64,000 bases of DNA, from NCBI GenBank assembly GCA_030747075.1, contig JASLLL010000010.1, forward strand, positions 19,679 through 83,678. Reading direction: 5' to 3'. Of this stretch, positions 62,500 to 64,000 are shown in pieces. Positions within the stretch are counted from its first letter, which is position 1, and each line of letters begins with the position of its first letter. The translations under genes were made by a program, and so were the position numbers. The notes beneath the pieces were generated by a model that did not search any database, was not told the DNA's origin, and saw only the letters and a program-made list of their open reading frames with translations. This DNA is from Gemmatimonadota bacterium (GTDB lineage Bacteria > ARS69).

Positions 62500-64000
62500 A
62501 TGATAAAGCGCCTTAGTGTCGGCGTTCTTTTGGGTGCCCTGCTCGTCGTCTTCATTGGGAATGTCGCTCTTGCGGCCAATCCCGGTACGAAAGAGTGGAC
62601 GTCAGTCGGCAACCTCAACCCTGCTACGAATCACAATCTTCCTCTGTTCTTCCGTTCCTCCGCGGGTACGACTTGGGTCCAAGTCTACGATACGGGTACC
62701 TCCGCCTGCGCGGATGCCGACACGGTGAATTCTCCCGACGGTCAGACGGTGGATCATGTCTGGTGCTTTGAAGGCGCCGGCGGTGACAGCACCTGGCCGG
62801 CCATTCCGCCCGCACAGGACACCGGTTCCCGGCACGACTCCTGGGATCACTGGGCCCGATTCAATCCGCCGAATCCGGGCGGGTCGAAGTGGTTCGTGAC
62901 CAACCGGTACCCGGGCGCTTATGGCGGGACTTACAACGCCTGGTGCGGTTGCGACAGTCTGGGCGTCAACGTCAACTGCCCTGAGAAAGTCTTCTGGCCG
63001 GCAGATGACCAGGAAGGCAACGGAAACGACTGGAACTACTCGCTCGTTCTCTCCGCCCCGAGCCACCCCACCTATATGGGCGGGACCCTCGAGTTTGATG
63101 TTCGGTACGATGTCGAGTGCCTCTACGACTATATGTACCTTGAGTACTTCGAGAACTCGACCGGCCGGTGGGAGGTGGTTGTGGATACCGCTGGCACCGA
63201 GGCCGTGTTCAACGGCGTCTCCGGGATTCCGGACATCAACAACGGTGGTGTGGGCCGTGTGTGCGGAGACGACATTTTCGGATCCAGTGATCAGCACGAG
63301 ATCCTGGGGAGTATCGTAGATGCTTACGGCCACTCCTCCTGGATCGAGAATGTGACCTTCCCCATCAAGGACGCGAGTGGTGGAATTGAATTCCGCTGGC
63401 GCTGCTTCTCGGATGGTGCCTGGTCTGATGAAGACGGCAATGACACGGACGGTATGGGTGCCATTGACAATGTCTTGGTCACGATTGGTGCCACAGGGGA
63501 CACGATCACGGATGACTTCGAGACCGGAGATTTCTCCGGGATCCAGACATCCGGCGGTATACCGGCCGTCTGGATTCCTGGAGGACTCGAAGGGAACACC
63601 TACGACGGGTGGCACCTCGCCTTTGACCCGGCCTACAAGAACAAGGGTGCGACCTGCACCTTCTCGGACGACTGGATGTGGGCCGCAAAGCCTGAGACCG
63701 GTCAGATCCCGGAGAACGGGTTCTCCTATCTGCTGATCTCTCCTGTCATCGACAGTGATGGCTGGACCGGTGGTGTCGTGGAGTACTCCGGCTACCTGTG
63801 TATGCCTGAGGACAAGGACGACTATGTGGCCTACTACGCCCGCGTCTGGGATTCGGTCAACGGGTGGGGCACCTGGAACAACTTCACCGGCTTCATCTAT
63901 TACGGTGGATGTGACTTCTGGAACTTCAATGCCCAGCAGGAACTGACCACTTATCTCGGCACGACGGTGGACTCGCTGCAGGTCGCCTGGGAGATCATGG
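62500..64000 (+). CDS. Large exported surface protein (3' end outside window)
   Basis: The reading frame is open from ATG 62500 to the end of the window (500 codons). Signal peptide MIKRLSVGVLLGALLVVF and on to ALAANPG. The rest is rich in Gly, Asn, Asp, Trp and Tyr with repeated MAM-like or immune-inhibitor-like segments (DNVLVTIGATGDTITDDFET, GTLEFDVRYDVECLYDYMYL, LLISPVIDSDGW, VVEYSGYL). Codons end in T more often than in its neighbours, which suggests high expression or a recent origin. It probably continues to a C-terminal sorting domain. Substrate unknown. Confidence 0.75.
   Translation, partial: MIKRLSVGVLLGALLVVFIGNVALAANPGTKEWTSVGNLNPATNHNLPLFFRSSAGTTWVQVYDTGTSACADADTVNSPDGQTVDHVWCFEGAGGDSTWPAIPPAQDTGSRHDSWDHWARFNPPNPGGSKWFVTNRYPGAYGGTYNAWCGCDSLGVNVNCPEKVFWPADDQEGNGNDWNYSLVLSAPSHPTYMGGTLEFDVRYDVECLYDYMYLEYFENSTGRWEVVVDTAGTEAVFNGVSGIPDINNGGVGRVCGDDIFGSSDQHEILGSIVDAYGHSSWIENVTFPIKDASGGIEFRWRCFSDGAWSDEDGNDTDGMGAIDNVLVTIGATGDTITDDFETGDFSGIQTSGGIPAVWIPGGLEGNTYDGWHLAFDPAYKNKGATCTFSDDWMWAAKPETGQIPENGFSYLLISPVIDSDGWTGGVVEYSGYLCMPEDKDDYVAYYARVWDSVNGWGTWNNFTGFIYYGGCDFWNFNAQQELTTYLGTTVDSLQVAWEIM

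Overview
This is a 64 kb stretch of a GC-rich bacterial chromosome, almost fully coding, with many 4-base start/stop overlaps and GTG/TTG starts. Several traits point to a diderm of the FCB superphylum (an uncultured lineage such as Candidatus Eisenbacteria, or a relative of Gemmatimonadota): secreted proteins carrying a FlgD-like/type IX-style C-terminal domain, FG-GAP and ASPIC/UnbV surface proteins, a SUF iron-sulfur operon led by an Rrf2 regulator, a DinB-DnaE2 pair, and complex I. This placement is inference; the window has no rRNA or tRNA gene. I saw no CRISPR array, insertion sequence, integrase or phage gene.

Layout. 1-5.8 kb: the end of the complex I operon (nuoJKLMN). 5.9-7.5 kb: a secreted sialidase-like protein. 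7.6-15.5 kb: a nine-gene iron-sulfur assembly operon (Rrf2 regulator, sufB, sufC, sufD, sufS, sufU, sufT, a second cysteine desulfurase of the IscS/NifS type, and an IscA-type carrier). 15.5-20.3 kb: a small unknown gene, then a Y-family polymerase and the error-prone DnaE2, with a 16-base palindrome lying on the promoter. 20.2-26.6 kb: a haem-motif beta-propeller lipoprotein, a NUDIX enzyme, a rhomboid protease, an MFS transporter, a DnaQ-like exonuclease and a family-4 uracil-DNA glycosylase. 26.6-31.5 kb: a large FG-GAP surface protein, a 7Fe ferredoxin, proline dehydrogenase and a gene with a broken N-terminus. 31.6-37.1 kb: adenosine deaminase, a NUDIX-metallo-beta-lactamase fusion and an MFS/spermidine-synthase/TPR fusion. 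37.1-40.4 kb: an iron-uptake operon (DtxR-type regulator with a cysteine-rich tail, FeoA, FeoB and a small cysteine-rich membrane protein).

40.4-47.7 kb: MmgE/PrpD, glgC and fbp on the minus strand, divergent from a long class II fructose-bisphosphate aldolase; together they suggest gluconeogenesis feeding glycogen. Endonuclease III, a cupredoxin-like protein that lacks its copper ligands, and a HAD phosphatase follow. 47.8-51.4 kb: four consecutive co-directional membrane-protein genes that I cannot assign to any known system; this is the best candidate here for something undescribed. 51.4-54.5 kb: a glycosyltransferase, thiE, a tiny membrane peptide and a VCBS-type secreted protein. 54.6-58.8 kb: a fatty-acid oxidation operon (patatin lipase, thiolase, FadJ). 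58.9-64 kb: a UPF0158 protein with phosphofructokinase, an XRE regulator, folE, a 337-base gap with a promoter and a structured leader, and the first 500 codons of a large exported protein.

Much of the window serves iron, iron-sulfur and redox biology. The SUF operon would supply complex I, ferredoxin, endonuclease III and the glycosylase, and the Feo operon would supply iron. Promoters were proposed by eye from -35/-10 matches and none is tested.
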